From Pogona vitticeps (lineage: Eukaryota > Chordata > Lepidosauria > Squamata > Agamidae), in assembly GCF_051106095.1 (NCBI RefSeq), contig NC_135783.1, positions 309,208,322 to 309,272,321 of the forward strand: DNA of 64,000 nucleotides. The letters are read 5' to 3'. The position numbers and the translations under genes are program-made. Position 1 is the stretch's first letter, and every line of letters begins with the position of its first letter. Of the stretch, positions 54,355 through 64,000 are shown piece after piece. The notes beneath the pieces were generated by a model. That model did not search any database. It was not told where the DNA came from and saw only the letters and a program-made list of their open reading frames with translations.

Positions 54355-54440
54355 GTGCTAAACCACTCTTTGAGCATCTCACATCTCAAAAAACTTTTTA
54401 GATTGCTATAATTTGCAAATGACTTGATGACCAAAATGCC
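54355..54440 (+). mobile_element. SINE 3' tail fragment
   Basis: TAAACCACTCTTTGAGCATC, then TCTCAAAAAACTTTTTAGAT and GCAAATGACTTGATGAC match, at low identity, the tail of the SINE families at 4,973, 38,033 and 54,806. Confidence 0.6.
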
Positions 54441-54805
54441 ATAATCATCATGCATATAGCCACTTGGTCAGTCTACCACCCTGTCATTAAGGTCCCACAT
54501 ATTCTTCTTAAAAAGCAATCAATGCATTTGGATGATGGCAATGACATACCAGTAGGTGTTTTTCCCCTATCAATTAGAATGCAAGAGTTTACACATATTT
54601 TCTCCCTAAGGAAGACCTGTAGAAACAGGAAACACAGTGCTCTTGCTAAAGATAATTACTAAAAGGGAAGACAATCCTTAGATGTGTTGCTAATAACACT
54701 GGCTATAGCAAATATTATTCCGAACAACAAAGAAAAACATTCATGTTAGCTGCAGTCAAATATGGACATTAATTAGAAACTGTATCCAGTAAATGTTTTT
54801 GGATT

Positions 54806-54985
54806 CCCAATATGGTGTAGTGGATAGAGTGATGGACTAGGACTCTGGAGAACAGGGTTTAAATCTCCACTTGGCCATGGAAACTTACTAGGAAGTGGAA
54901 ATGGTAAAACCATTCTTTAAATATCTCACTTACCTTGAAAGCCTTCTTAGAGTCACTATAAGTCAGTTCCGACGTGATGGCACAG
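54806..54985 (+). mobile_element. tRNA-derived SINE (TGGTGTAGTGG type)
   Basis: A box TGGTGTAGTGGATAGAGTG and B box GGGTTTAAATCTCC are followed by TTGGCCATGGAAACTTAC, GGTAAAACCATTCTTTAAAT and the tail GAGTCACTATAAGTCAGTTC. The head differs from the TAGCTCAGTGG SINE, but the tails are shared, so two SINE heads use one LINE-like tail. A CA repeat follows directly. Confidence 0.8.
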
Positions 54986-54986
54986 A

Positions 54987-54987
<1 letters not shown>

Positions 54988-55050
<63 letters not shown>
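54988..55050. repeat. (CA)n microsatellite
   Basis: About 28 CA units after a CGCG-interrupted start, abutting the SINE 3' end. Confidence 0.97.
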
Positions 55051-55084
55051 CTTTAAAAGCTGTAAATTAACGTTATCTTTAAAG

Positions 55085-55147
55085 AAACTGCCCGAAGAGT
55101 GCTTGTAGCACTATGGGGCGGTATATAAGTCAAAAAGAAAAAAGAAA
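55085..55147 (+). mobile_element. tRNA-SINE 3' tail fragment
   Basis: GAGTGCTTGTAGCACTATGG and GGCGGTATATAAGTCAAAAA form the sense-strand tail of the family at 57,593. Confidence 0.82.
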
Positions 55148-55547
55148 ATATTAAACCAGTAAACTGGATTCATTTAATTTGGAATGATAAGTTGTAAAAG
55201 AGCAGAATATTCTGCACTAGTGTTCAGCAAGAACTCACTGTTAATTTTTTTTAAAAAAAAGAAACATTTCAGAGGGCAACTGTTATTATTGGTAGTTTAT
55301 AATGCAGCACAACACTTCCAAAATTTAGGGTCTGTTTAAATCTGAAGCTAATTACCAGAAAGTATTTGGCTTGCTTCATTCCATAATGTCTGACTACCCA
55401 TTTGAAAGACAGTAAGAGAAGATCTGAGCAACAAAACCCAAAAAGTAGCTGTCATGTTGGGATAAATATTATAAAAATGATTATATATATTCATGTGTAT
55501 ACATAAATTTCTAAAACACCTTACAAATTCATGTAATCATCATCATC
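55148..55547. other. Unassigned AT-rich sequence
   Basis: No feature recognised. Confidence 0.5.
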
Positions 55548-55682
55548 ATCTTAGAACTGTAGACCTGGAAAAGACCCAATGGATCATCGAGTCCAGGCCC
55601 TGTCAAGGAGGCACTGTGGAAAATTGAACTCCCAACCTCGGGCTCCACAGCCAGAGATTTAAACCACTGAACTATCCAGATC
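55548..55682 (-). mobile_element. tRNA-derived SINE with CR1-like tail
   Basis: Minus strand: GGATAGTTCAGTGGTTTAAA (A box), GAGGTTGGGAGTTCAATTTT (B box), GTGCCTCCTTGACAGG, then GGACTCGATGATCCATTGGG and TTTTCCAGGTCTACAGTTCT, which resembles the CR1 3' terminus. The shared end suggests CR1 mobilisation. Confidence 0.8.
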
Positions 55683-55934
55683 TATGAAAAGCAATCCATC
55701 AAATCAATGGCTGACATGCTGATGCATTAAGATAGTAGATGTAGGGGCAACAAAATGATATAACTGTGGAGAGTCAGTGAAAGCTCAACTCTCACAATGG
55801 GTGCTTTTCTTTGTGAAGCACAACAAATTCACATGGTTTTGTATGCTCTGCTGCTTGTTTAGATTTAAAAGATATTTAGGATCACTATGGGAAAAGTTAC
55901 TTTTTAAAACTGTAAATCCCAGAATCCTCTAGCC

Positions 55935-56069
55935 CAGTGGTCTCCAACCTTGGGCCTCCAGATGTTCTTGGACTGCAACTCCCAGAAGCCTTCAACACAC
56001 CTCTGCTGGACAGGGTTTCTGGGAGTTGAAGTCCAATGACGTCTGGAGGCCCAAGGTTGGAGACCACTG
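55935..56069. mobile_element. hAT-like hairpin MITE with 8 bp target duplication
   Basis: 135 bp. CAGTGGTCTCCAACCTTGGG pairs with CCCAAGGTTGGAGACCACTG perfectly, and the inner arms also pair. CTCTAGCC duplicated at 55,927-55,934 and 56,070-56,077. Confidence 0.95.
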
Positions 56070-56077
56070 CTCTAGCC

Positions 56078-57592
56078 AACAAGCTAGCGGTACTATTCAT
56101 ACCTCAGCAAGGAATGAAAGGGTAGCCCCAAATGGTAATTTTCACCATCTCTACCCAACACCAATTTGCAGTGTGCTAGAACCACAAAAAACCATCAACT
56201 TCTTCCAAAAAAAATATATCTACCTTTCTTGTTAGGATCAAACAAACCACTGTGAGTGGGGTTTTTGGCTACTAATTCCCATATATGGCAACGTGTAAAA
56301 ATTCCCCACTATGAAAAGAGTGTTTGTATGTCCAGAATCAAACATATTTCATGCAAACATCCAAAGTACACTAGGTTGGGTGTAATATAATATAAAAACC
56401 AAAAAGAGAACATATACTTCTTGTATTCCAGGGTGTTTCCTTACCCAATGAATTCCAATATCTCACCAGTCAAGGAAATGTAAATACTCCCTTCACTGGA
56501 GCCAACTTTCTCTAGAGACTTTAACTATGATTTCCTTGATGGTTTGTCCTCTAAACAGCAAGGGCCACTTTTGTCCCAGTATGGGACAAAATACTACTGC
56601 CATATTAGAAAAATCAACCAGTTAGTCCCCAGGTAGTTTTTTTTAATGTGTAAAAAGTAAACTATGAGTGACAAGTGATTGGAAATGGGAACATTATTTA
56701 AGGACGGCTGCACAGGGGACAGTATCTCTGAAGATCTGCATTGTAGGTCTGTGTATGCTCTGCAAGTCAAAAGTGCAGCTGCAGAACCAAAAAGTCCTTT
56801 CCAGAAGCTCTTTAACAAGGACAAAATGTTCAAGAAATCTCAGCAGAAAGATGCTTGTTTGCCTGCAGCTAGAAAGTGGAGCACTGAACTGTGAACTTTC
56901 TTGGTTAGTTCTAATTGGCAGTCAGAAAAGATGAGGAGGACTCACTTTTCTAGCAATGGTTAAAAAAAAAACCCAAATGAACAAAGAAATAAATGGTTTT
57001 TAAAAAGGAAGAAAAAAAACACTGAACTTGTTTATGGTTAGCTGAACACTACAGTTTCATTTCTGTCAATGCTGTAACTTTCAGTTAATGGCAACTAAAT
57101 ACATTTGTTTGATGTTTCCCAACATAATCATTTTTCAAAAATCAGTTTACAGACTATTTCCAACGTGCTTCCAAAAAATTATAGCATAATTAATTTGAGG
57201 GACTTCTACATGTAGGCATTTCCTTAACTAACATTACAGAATTAAATAAGAGAAAATGGAAGGAATGTATTCCAAAAGAAAATTAAAAAAATAAGAGGAA
57301 GTTCCATGACAGATAACAATCCTAGCTTCCATTTATGGAAAGATTGGAGTTATTTTCTCAGTATGCCAGCAGAGCATCCCATATAGTGTTTTTAAGACAC
57401 ACTGTTACTAGGAATGGGCATGGGGATAGCCAGACAGAAATAAAAAATACACAGAGAATGAAAAAGAACCAATAGCATCTTCGCACAGTGTCCCTGGACA
57501 CCAGTGGTAGCTGATGGCTTCAGTTTTAGGAATGCTGTGAATTGAAACAGCAGGTTTTAGTCCAGAAGCTGTCCAGGGTCTGCATATTGGTT
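56078..57592. other. Unique AT-rich sequence, no gene seen
   Basis: About 1.5 kb with no recognised repeat, RNA or coding domain. Confidence 0.5.
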
Positions 57593-57790
57593 AGTTTATT
57601 TATTTATTTATTTATTTATTGGACTTATATACCGCCCCATAGCGCTACAAGCACTCTCCGGGCGGTTTACAATTTTAATTATAAAGGCTACACATTGCCC
57701 CCCCAGCAAGCTGGGTACTCATTTTACCGACCTCGGAAGGATGGAAGGCTGAGTCAACCTTGAGCCGGCTACCTGGGATTTGAACCCTAG
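57593..57790 (-). mobile_element. tRNA-SINE, 3' two thirds
   Basis: ATTT tail, GGACTTATATACCGCCCCAT, AGCGCTACAAGCACTCTCCG, CCAGCAAGCTGGGTACTCAT, GGAAGGATGGAAGGCTGAGT, then GGATTTGAACCC, a B-box complement. The A box is lost. It is the best-preserved copy of this family in the window. Confidence 0.87.
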
Positions 57791-57821
57791 TTGATATAAA
57801 ACAGAGCAAAACCTGGGGTGG

Positions 57822-57861
57822 ATGGTTCATGAAGCCAGCAGATGGTTCATGAAGCCAGCAG
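57822..57861. repeat. 20 bp tandem duplication
   Basis: GATGGTTCATGAAGCCAGCA occurs twice in a row, just before a hAT-like MITE. Probably a recent slippage event. Confidence 0.93.
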
Positions 57862-57863
57862 AG

Positions 57864-57974
57864 CATTGATTCTCAACTTTGGATCCCCAGAAGCCCTCAC
57901 CATTATTTGTGCTGGCCAGGATTTCTGGGGGTCGTAGTCCAAGAACATCTGGGGACCCAAATTGAGAATCACTG
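57864..57974. mobile_element. hAT-like hairpin MITE, shorter copy
   Basis: CATTGATTCTCAACTTTGGA pairs with CCAAATTGAGAATCACTG. The middle has GGATTTCTGGGGGTCGTAGT. Flanks CAGCAGAG and CAGGAGAG are a 7-of-8 duplication. About 25 bases are missing from the left arm compared with the others. Confidence 0.88.
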
Positions 57975-57982
57975 CAGGAGAG

Positions 57983-58463
57983 GACTGTGCTGGCATAACC
58001 GATCTCATTCTAAGCAAACTAAGCTCAGTTCTGGGCAAAGAACATTGTGTTAGCATGAGACCAAGTAATCTGAAAACACATCTAGTCAGATTAGTGTTCA
58101 ATCAAAAGCTCTGAAAAGTAAATACAGCATTAGTGATGGACTCAAGTTGTAAACTGCTCTAAAACTGTTAAAATGTTCCCTATCAATAGGGGTTTGGGAT
58201 TCTAGAACAATCAGTTACTATCTGGAATTCAAGATAGTTAAACTACTCATTTCCAGATAATGGGGGAAGTCAGAATCCTATGGCCACTTGTGAATTGGTT
58301 CTGTCTGCTTTATGGCTTCAAAGGTCACAAGTTTAAAGCCTTCCCATGTAGTCAAAGGAAAGCTCCAGAAATATTGAGAACAAAGTAGAAGTAACAAAAC
58401 CCCATCACCTGTGTTATATGAAACCTTCTCACTCACCAAAACATGAACAGAAAATTGTTATTG
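57983..58463. other. Unassigned sequence
   Basis: No feature recognised. Confidence 0.5.
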
Positions 58464-58545
58464 TTATGGATTATTTATTTATTTATTCATTCATTCATTC
58501 ATTTGATTTATATCCCATCCATCTGGTCTGGTCGACCACTCTTAT
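58464..58545 (-). mobile_element. L2-type 3' end fragment
   Basis: ATTT then ATTC repeat tail, followed by GATTTATATCCCATCCATCT and GGTCTGGTCGACCACTC, an antisense L2-like terminus. Confidence 0.7.
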
Positions 58546-58954
58546 TATCACTTATGGTAATCCTATGAATTAATCACCTGCAAAAATCCTGTCATTAATA
58601 GTCCTGCCCATGTATTGCAAACTCAAGGCTTCTTTGATAGAATCATGCAATCTCCTATCTTTTCCTGCTGCCTTCTACTTTTTCTCCTAAAGTTATTGCC
58701 TTCTCCAGTAAGTTATGCCTTCTCATGATAGATCCAAAGTACTCTAGCTTTAATTTAGTCATGTTAGCCTCTAGTAAAAATGTCTGGAAAATTCAGAGTA
58801 CTTGAATGGTGAAGTTCTACAGCTCAGTAGCATGGCATATGCTTTATATGACAAGGGCTGCAGGTTTAACTTTTACATTCTCCAGGGAGGACTGGGAAAC
58901 CCTACTAAGACTTTGGACAAGTGCTGCCATGCACTGTAAACAGTACTGGACTAA
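58546..58954. other. Unassigned sequence
   Basis: No feature recognised. Confidence 0.5.
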
Positions 58955-59148
58955 AGAGACAAAGCAGATATTTCATGATTGTACAAATACAAGAGGTGGC
59001 GAGTGCTCCATCATTGGAGGCATTCAAGAGAAACTTGGACAACCACCTGGCAGATATCCTTTGATTTGTATTCTTGTATCAAGCAGGGGGTTGGACTGGA
59101 TGGCCTTATAGGCCTCTTCCAACTTCACTATTCCATGATTCTATGATT
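58955..59148 (+). mobile_element. CR1 LINE 3' end
   Basis: Encodes GGIQEKLGQPPG-like sequence, then the 3' UTR GGGGGTTGGACTGGATGGCC, TTATAGGCCTCTTCCAACTT and terminal CCATGATTCTATGATT repeats. Standard CR1 3' terminus, 5'-truncated. Confidence 0.88.
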
Positions 59149-60784
59149 AGCTACTTTCTCAAATAACAGTCAGGGGGACTGAACTGAAATTAAGAGCAAA
59201 GGTATAGCACTTGTCTTTTTAGGGAGGCTGAATTGAAATCAAGAGCAGAGTTATAGTACTTTTCTTAGGCACATACATTTGACTTAGAATCCTTAGAGAT
59301 ACAAAAGAATATGTCAACACTGACGCACAGTACCATGATTGATTGACAATGGTAGACTTTTTGCAGACAATGCAGGAGTGACTGTCAGTTATCTTTTGTT
59401 TCTACCATGTTGTTGACTCTTCTGGACCATGACCACAGTATTCTAGTTTTAATCCTGACACAGGAATTAAACTGGGCTCCAACTTTATTTGTTCCAACAG
59501 TTTTTCTAAGAGAAGTATGTGTGCATTATACTGGCATCACACGTTTAAAGATTAAAGTACTATGTTCACTCATCAGGACTAACCCTACTTTATCTTGGTT
59601 ACTGGAGTATTAATTGATTGATTAATATTAGTACTGGCACAATCAATGCTTTGGTTCTCCTTTGCTTACACAACCACTGTGTTTGTGTATTTAACCCTGG
59701 ATGAAGGTGAAGAAATGAGAAGGCACACATACCTTAATGCTAAATGGAAGGAAGGAAATAAACAGACCCATGGGGCAATGATCTGCTTGCAAGTATGTCT
59801 TAATATATCTTTTGATATTTTTAAGCTTTTCTACTTGTCTCTGAGGGGGGAAAAAGAGTTCCATTTCTATTTGATGAGTCATTCACATCCGATAACCAAA
59901 GCTATATTTTCAATTACATTTGCTAATAGGACTTCACAGTATATATTCTTGCAATTGTATGGGTAGCTAGCAATTATGCAAATATTCTTCCATTTCTCTC
60001 ATCAGATCAGCAGTGGCAACATAAATTCGACTTTTACTAATACAGTATGAGGATTGCATTCTTGCTGCTAATTGTTTCTCCATTTTTTGTTACTTTCTCA
60101 ATTTCTCTGTCCTATTCTTTTTTCAAAGATTAAGAACAGTAGTTTGAACATGTAATAGTTTTTTATGTGTGTCTTTAAACTGTGTTATAGGAACTAAATT
60201 GTTTCACGCTGTAGTGAATTATATCATGATGAAGGATGTTTTATCCAGAAAGGGTACAACTGTGGCCCTCTGGAAGTTATGGTCGTCATTTACTCTGATG
60301 GGAATTATAGGCAAACAAATCTAGAAATCCATAGCTGTCCATGACTTATCTAAGAAATGTAAGGAGTAGTGCAGGTTTTAATAATGTACAAGCCACATTT
60401 AAGAGTGCAGCTTTCAAGTGTTAAAATGAAGAGATTAAGTTACATTAAAACTAAGAGATCTGTGTTAGGTGAGTGACTGGATTATAGGACTTCTGTGGGT
60501 CGTTTGGTGCAAAACTGGCATATAAATATAACAAAACAAAACATTAAACAACCATGTAATATAGTGAAACAGCTCTGTGCCTATTACACAGATGGTGAAA
60601 CCAAAGGCTGTTAAGGCTGTTTTAAGTATAATTTTGCCGACATTGTTTCAGTCCAAATATTTAAATGACTAATTAACAAGGTCCTCATATGTTAGAACAT
60701 AGAAAAATATTTATTTATGAAAGCCACAAAGTCAGAGAGGGTTAATCCAATGCAACGTTCTTGGAAACATATTGCTAGACATTA
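59149..60784. other. Mostly unique; 50 bp tandem duplication at 59,170
   Basis: GACTGAACTGAAATTAAGAG and GGCTGAATTGAAATCAAGAG head two adjacent related units of about 50 bp (59,172-59,268). Near 60,258, CTGTGGCCCTCTGGAAGTTA and GATGGGAATTATAGGC look like a decayed hairpin MITE. No gene. Confidence 0.45.
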
Positions 60785-60990
60785 GAACCATAGAATCATA
60801 GAGTTGGAAGAGACCACAGGGGCCATCCGGTCCAACCCCCTGCCATGCAGGAACTCCATCAAAGCACTCCTGACAGATGGCCATCCAGCCTCTGCTTTAA
60901 AACCTCCAAAGAAGGAGACTCCACCACACTCCAAGGCACTGCTATTACACTGATAGCAGTGCTGAAAGCCATCATCTCTGAACAGTGGTA
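60785..60990 (-). mobile_element. CR1 LINE 3' end
   Basis: AGAATCATAGAGTTGGAAGA, CCATCCGGTCCAACCCCCTG, CATGCAGGAACTCCATCAAA and CTCCAAAGAAGGAGACTCCA form the antisense CR1 3' end including the last coding part. Best of the antisense copies. Confidence 0.88.
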
Positions 60991-61164
60991 AAGTGATTCT
61001 GTACTCTTAGCACTTTTTTGAAAAGTAGTTTTTTCTAGCTCTTTGGAGCAGGACTGGTGTTTGTGTGCTCTAGGGCCTGAAGAGGGCTGAGGAGATTTTG
61101 TGCCCCCCTATGCTGCCTTCTGCTTTTGTACATACAGCAGGTTGGTGTGGAATAAAGCCTAGTA

Positions 61165-61301
61165 CAGTGGTTCTTAACCTTTGTTACTCAGATGATTTTT
61201 AACTGCAACTCCCAGAAACCCCAGCCAGCACAGCTGGTGGTGAAGGCTTCTGGGAGTTGCAGTCCAAAAACACCTGAGTAACCCAAGGTTAAGAACCAGT
61301 G
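61165..61301. mobile_element. hAT-like hairpin MITE with 8 bp target duplication
   Basis: 137 bp. CAGTGGTTCTTAACCTTTGT pairs with ACCCAAGGTTAAGAACCAGTG; the middle has CCAGCCAGCACAGCTGGTGG. GCCTAGTA duplicated at 61,157-61,164 and 61,302-61,309. Confidence 0.95.
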
Positions 61302-61309
61302 GCCTAGTA

Positions 61310-63154
61310 CACAGGTAGCTTGTGACCAGATCAGAGGGCATCCCACACTAAAGTGTTGAAGCAGTGTGACTTACCACCACCACTCTGTCCCTTGAATTCC
61401 TGGCCCAGAATATTATTTTTGCACAAATACCTTTAGCAGAGTAGCATATTACCCCCTGCTCACTGTTGGTAGCTTTCAGTTCCCCCTACCCTTAGAAACA
61501 GCTTTCAAGACTCTAGTTGTACTCAAAGTACAGATAACAACTTAGCTTCTACAGTTGACCTGTTTACCTTAATCATCATAGGGTAGGATGTTCATCTGGA
61601 TAGACAGGTATGCCTTTTGATCCTCATTAAAAAACTCTGATTCTAACTGTTGCAGTGAGGCTAAATGAGAATTATGTTGCATAATGATTCATGCTCACCC
61701 TCTTATCCACGCTGGTTGCTTTGAATGTACACACCTAATTTCTCTGGAATTGAATCTACCTTTAGAAAAGCTAAATCAGTGATCATGAGCAAATGGAAAT
61801 CCTCTTGCTAGCAGTGCAACATCTGCCTCAAAGATGCCAACGAAAGTAAGAATTGCTCCACTACAATTACTTTCTTACATCTAAGACGGTAACCTGCTTG
61901 TGTGAGCTTCTTTTCTATTTCTTTCCTTCCTTATTGCTGCTGCATTTCAGCTCCCCAGAGTTGTTTCTGTTAAAACCGTATGCCAACATTGCTCTAGGAA
62001 AAAGAAAAAGAAAGAGCTTAGTGAATAATGACTCCAAACACAGCATGCCAATACATAAGCAGAGATTAAACAAATCAAGCCCTGCTTTCTAGAGAAATGT
62101 CATGGCTGGAGTATTGGACAAAAAAAGATTCTATAAGCTGATGTCAAAAGAGAGTTGAACATCTAGTTTGTTAGGAATATACATCTATGGAAGATCATAA
62201 AGGAAAGGCATTCTGTAGCTTTTATGCAACAGACCATAAAATGTACTTAGATTTCCACAGTGTTTCTCCTAAGGGGAGATTGCTCAAATGGATACTGTTA
62301 TGTCACTATAATAGTTTAAATGAATGTAACCTGTGTAGTGGAACAGAATTATTTTAACATTACAGAGGAATGTCTTGCACTACTATCAGTATAAAAACTA
62401 AGAAACCTTGAAATTGAAGACTAGCATTTTATTGGGATTCAAGCTGTTCAAAGGGGTGGCTCTGTTCAACTGCAAAGTGGTAACAAGAGCAAAAAGTAGA
62501 CTGCAATCCCCCAAAAAACCTCATCCTGAAATGAATCTATTTGTCTTCAAGGTGCTACAACACTTTTTAAAATTCTATCCTTCCTTGATGGCCCAGTCAT
62601 GTGTCTCAAGCAGTAAACTTTGCATCTAGCCTCTTCACTAAGGCAGTCACTAGAACAGAAGAATGTTTAGGACAGTTTATTCAGGCAAATGGGCATAGAG
62701 ACTCCTCTAGGCATTTCTCTTACATGTAAAAACAAAGATTAGACCATAACTGTTCTGGCTTTTAACATATGCTCCTTTTCTTATTTATATTTCCTTACAC
62801 ATAAAATGTGGAATAAGGCCTCTTTATAAAATGTGCTGGAAAATCAAGCAAAGATAACAATGAAAAAAGGGAGGACTTTGCACAGCAGGGATTCGTTTGT
62901 GGGTACCATCTTTTATAGTTATCTTGACAAGTTACATTGTCTGTCACAGTTGCAACATCAGACCAGGATAGCTCAGCTGACACAGCAGGCTATCTTTAAG
63001 CTGAAAGGATTCATGTAATCATCCAGCAAATCAATTGCCAGGAGAATGGGTCAAACATTTTACTGGTGCTTCTGATCTTGTGAGTTTGAAGAGGGTGAAA
63101 TCTGAGAAAATTCTGGGTCAACAAAACTTTTTTTTTGGGGGGGGGGGACATAGA
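61310..63154. other. Unique AT-rich sequence, no gene seen
   Basis: About 1.8 kb. Frames of up to 79 codons show no domain. No repeat family recognised. Confidence 0.5.
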
Positions 63155-63255
63155 GATTTATTTATTTATTTATTCAATTTTTACCCCGCCCCTCTAGACA
63201 GTGTCTACTCAGGGTGGCTTACAAATAAAACACAATATAAACAAATATAAAATCA
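63155..63255 (-). mobile_element. L2-type LINE 3' end fragment
   Basis: ATTT tail, then TTTTTACCCCGCCCCTCTAG and GGGTGGCTTACAAATAAAAC. Same terminus as the fragment at 13,480. Confidence 0.82.
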
Positions 63256-63329
63256 AAAGACAAAGGCAGACCTGTTGGGAGGATTTCTCAGAAGGGAGGC
63301 AACAAACAAAAAGTAAGTATGGAAAATTT

Positions 63330-63605
63330 ATTATTCCTATTCATAGCTAGCAGAAAGAAATTGATTCATTTGAAATATGGTGCTGGAGGAGAGATTTGCA
63401 GATACCCTGGACCTCCAGAAGGCAAGCAAGTGGCTCCTAGATCAAGTCACAACTATCTCTGGAGGCAAAAATGATGAGACTGAGGCTATCCTACTTTGGG
63501 CACATCATAAAAAGAAAACACTCACTCAATGGAAAAGACACTAATGCTGAGAAAATAGAAGGCAGCAGGAAAAAAGGAAGAACAGATACAAGATGGATTG
63601 GGCTC
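63330..63605 (+). mobile_element. Old BovB-related RTE fragment
   Basis: Reads (broken) YGAGGEICRYPGPPE and LRLSYFGHIIKRKHSL, GRTDTRWIGL, aligning with the BovB C-terminal block WCWRRLLRIPW...LRLQYFGHLMRRKDSL...RMRWLD. Nucleotide identity is clearly lower than among the other BovB copies, so this is an older or separate lineage. No BovB terminus follows. Confidence 0.7.
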
Positions 63606-63639
63606 TAAACTGCTGCTGGCTTTATGTTTTGTTTTTAAC

Positions 63640-64000
63640 AGTTTTAATATCTCTAGATAGAGAACGAAGACCAAAGTCCAGCTGAAATGCATGTGGGACT
63701 TCCTCTTCACTGATGATGCAGCTGTTGTTGCCCACTCTGCTGAAAACCTCCAATAACTCATGAATCGCTTTAGCAAGGCCTGCCAAGACTTTGGACTAAC
63801 AATGAGCCTGACGAAAACATAAGTCATGGGCCAGGGCATGGACTCACCTCCCTCTATTACCATCTCCACACAAGAATTGGAGGTTGTTCATGACTTTGGG
63901 TATCTTGGTTCAACGATCTCTGACACTCTCTCCCTAGATATTGAGCTGGATAAACGCATTGGGAAAGCAGCTACCACGTTCTCTAGAAACACAAAGAAAG
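63640..64000 (+). mobile_element. Second Vingi/RTE-like LINE copy, running off the window
   Basis: Matches the RT region of the LINE at 38,921-42,745 in opposite orientation: LKCMWDFLFTDDAAVVAHSA (the catalytic FADD reads FTDD), then LMNRFSKACQDFGLTMSLTK, SPPSITISTQELEVVHDFGY and LDIELDKRIGKAATTFSR. Two in-frame TAA stops at expected Gln/Lys-type codons. The 5' half is missing and the 3' half lies outside the window. Confidence 0.9.

Noticed and set aside
4973-55682. tRNA genes
   Set aside because: All A/B-box pairs found lie in SINE heads; none has a full cloverleaf and intact acceptor stem.

Overview
This 64 kb window looks like a non-genic stretch of a squamate reptile (lizard or snake) chromosome. 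Three signals support that. There is a Sauria SINE with its tRNA-like head and BovB-type tail. There are several Bov-B (RTE) LINE copies carrying the typical 3' terminus. BovB, L2, CR1, L1, Penelope and DIRS-type remnants all occur together, as in squamate genomes. I found no bacterial-style operon, no rRNA or functional tRNA gene, no CRISPR array and no convincing exon of a host protein gene. The sequence most likely comes from an intergenic region or a very large intron.

Layout. 1-4.74 kb: BovB 3' end, two L1 pieces (ORF2 remnant; ORF1 plus the start of ORF2) split by a mariner-like element and a Sauria SINE, then a BovB tail. 4.97-9.5 kb: a SINE split by a mariner-like MITE, a 335 bp hairpin element, smaller MITEs and a 182 bp internally deleted derivative of an APE LINE. 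9.96-12.5 kb: two matching terminal-repeat-like ends around a DIRS-type RNase H fossil. 12.56-15 kb: a decayed BovB containing an L2 tail that itself contains a mariner-like MITE. 15.9-19.4 kb: an LTR fossil, a CR1 3' end and an L2 3' half. 19.77-23.14 kb: a full-length 3.2 kb BovB with an 11 bp target duplication and an odd 63 bp inverted duplication at its 5' edge. 23-37 kb: mostly AT-rich unique sequence with scattered SINEs, an L1 3' end, microsatellites, an LTR fossil and Penelope remnants.

38.0-46.3 kb is the best-preserved block. A 3.8 kb APE-type LINE (Vingi/RTE-like, clade uncertain) with a 12 bp target duplication sits inside the 3' UTR of an almost complete L2 LINE. That L2 has tandem 5' monomers of about 247 bp. 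47-64 kb holds hAT-like hairpin MITEs with exact 8 bp target duplications, a second L2 family ending in a compound microsatellite, CR1 pieces (one retaining ORF1-esterase and endonuclease sequence), SINEs, an old BovB relative and a second copy of the Vingi/RTE-like LINE running off the window.

No genes here work together as a pathway. The relationships are parasitic: BovB is the likely mobiliser of the Sauria SINE (shared tail), CR1 and L2 probably mobilised the tRNA SINEs that share their tails, and the APE LINE probably mobilised its own deleted derivative. All calls were made by eye. Clade names, especially for the 38.9-42.7 kb LINE, need similarity searches.
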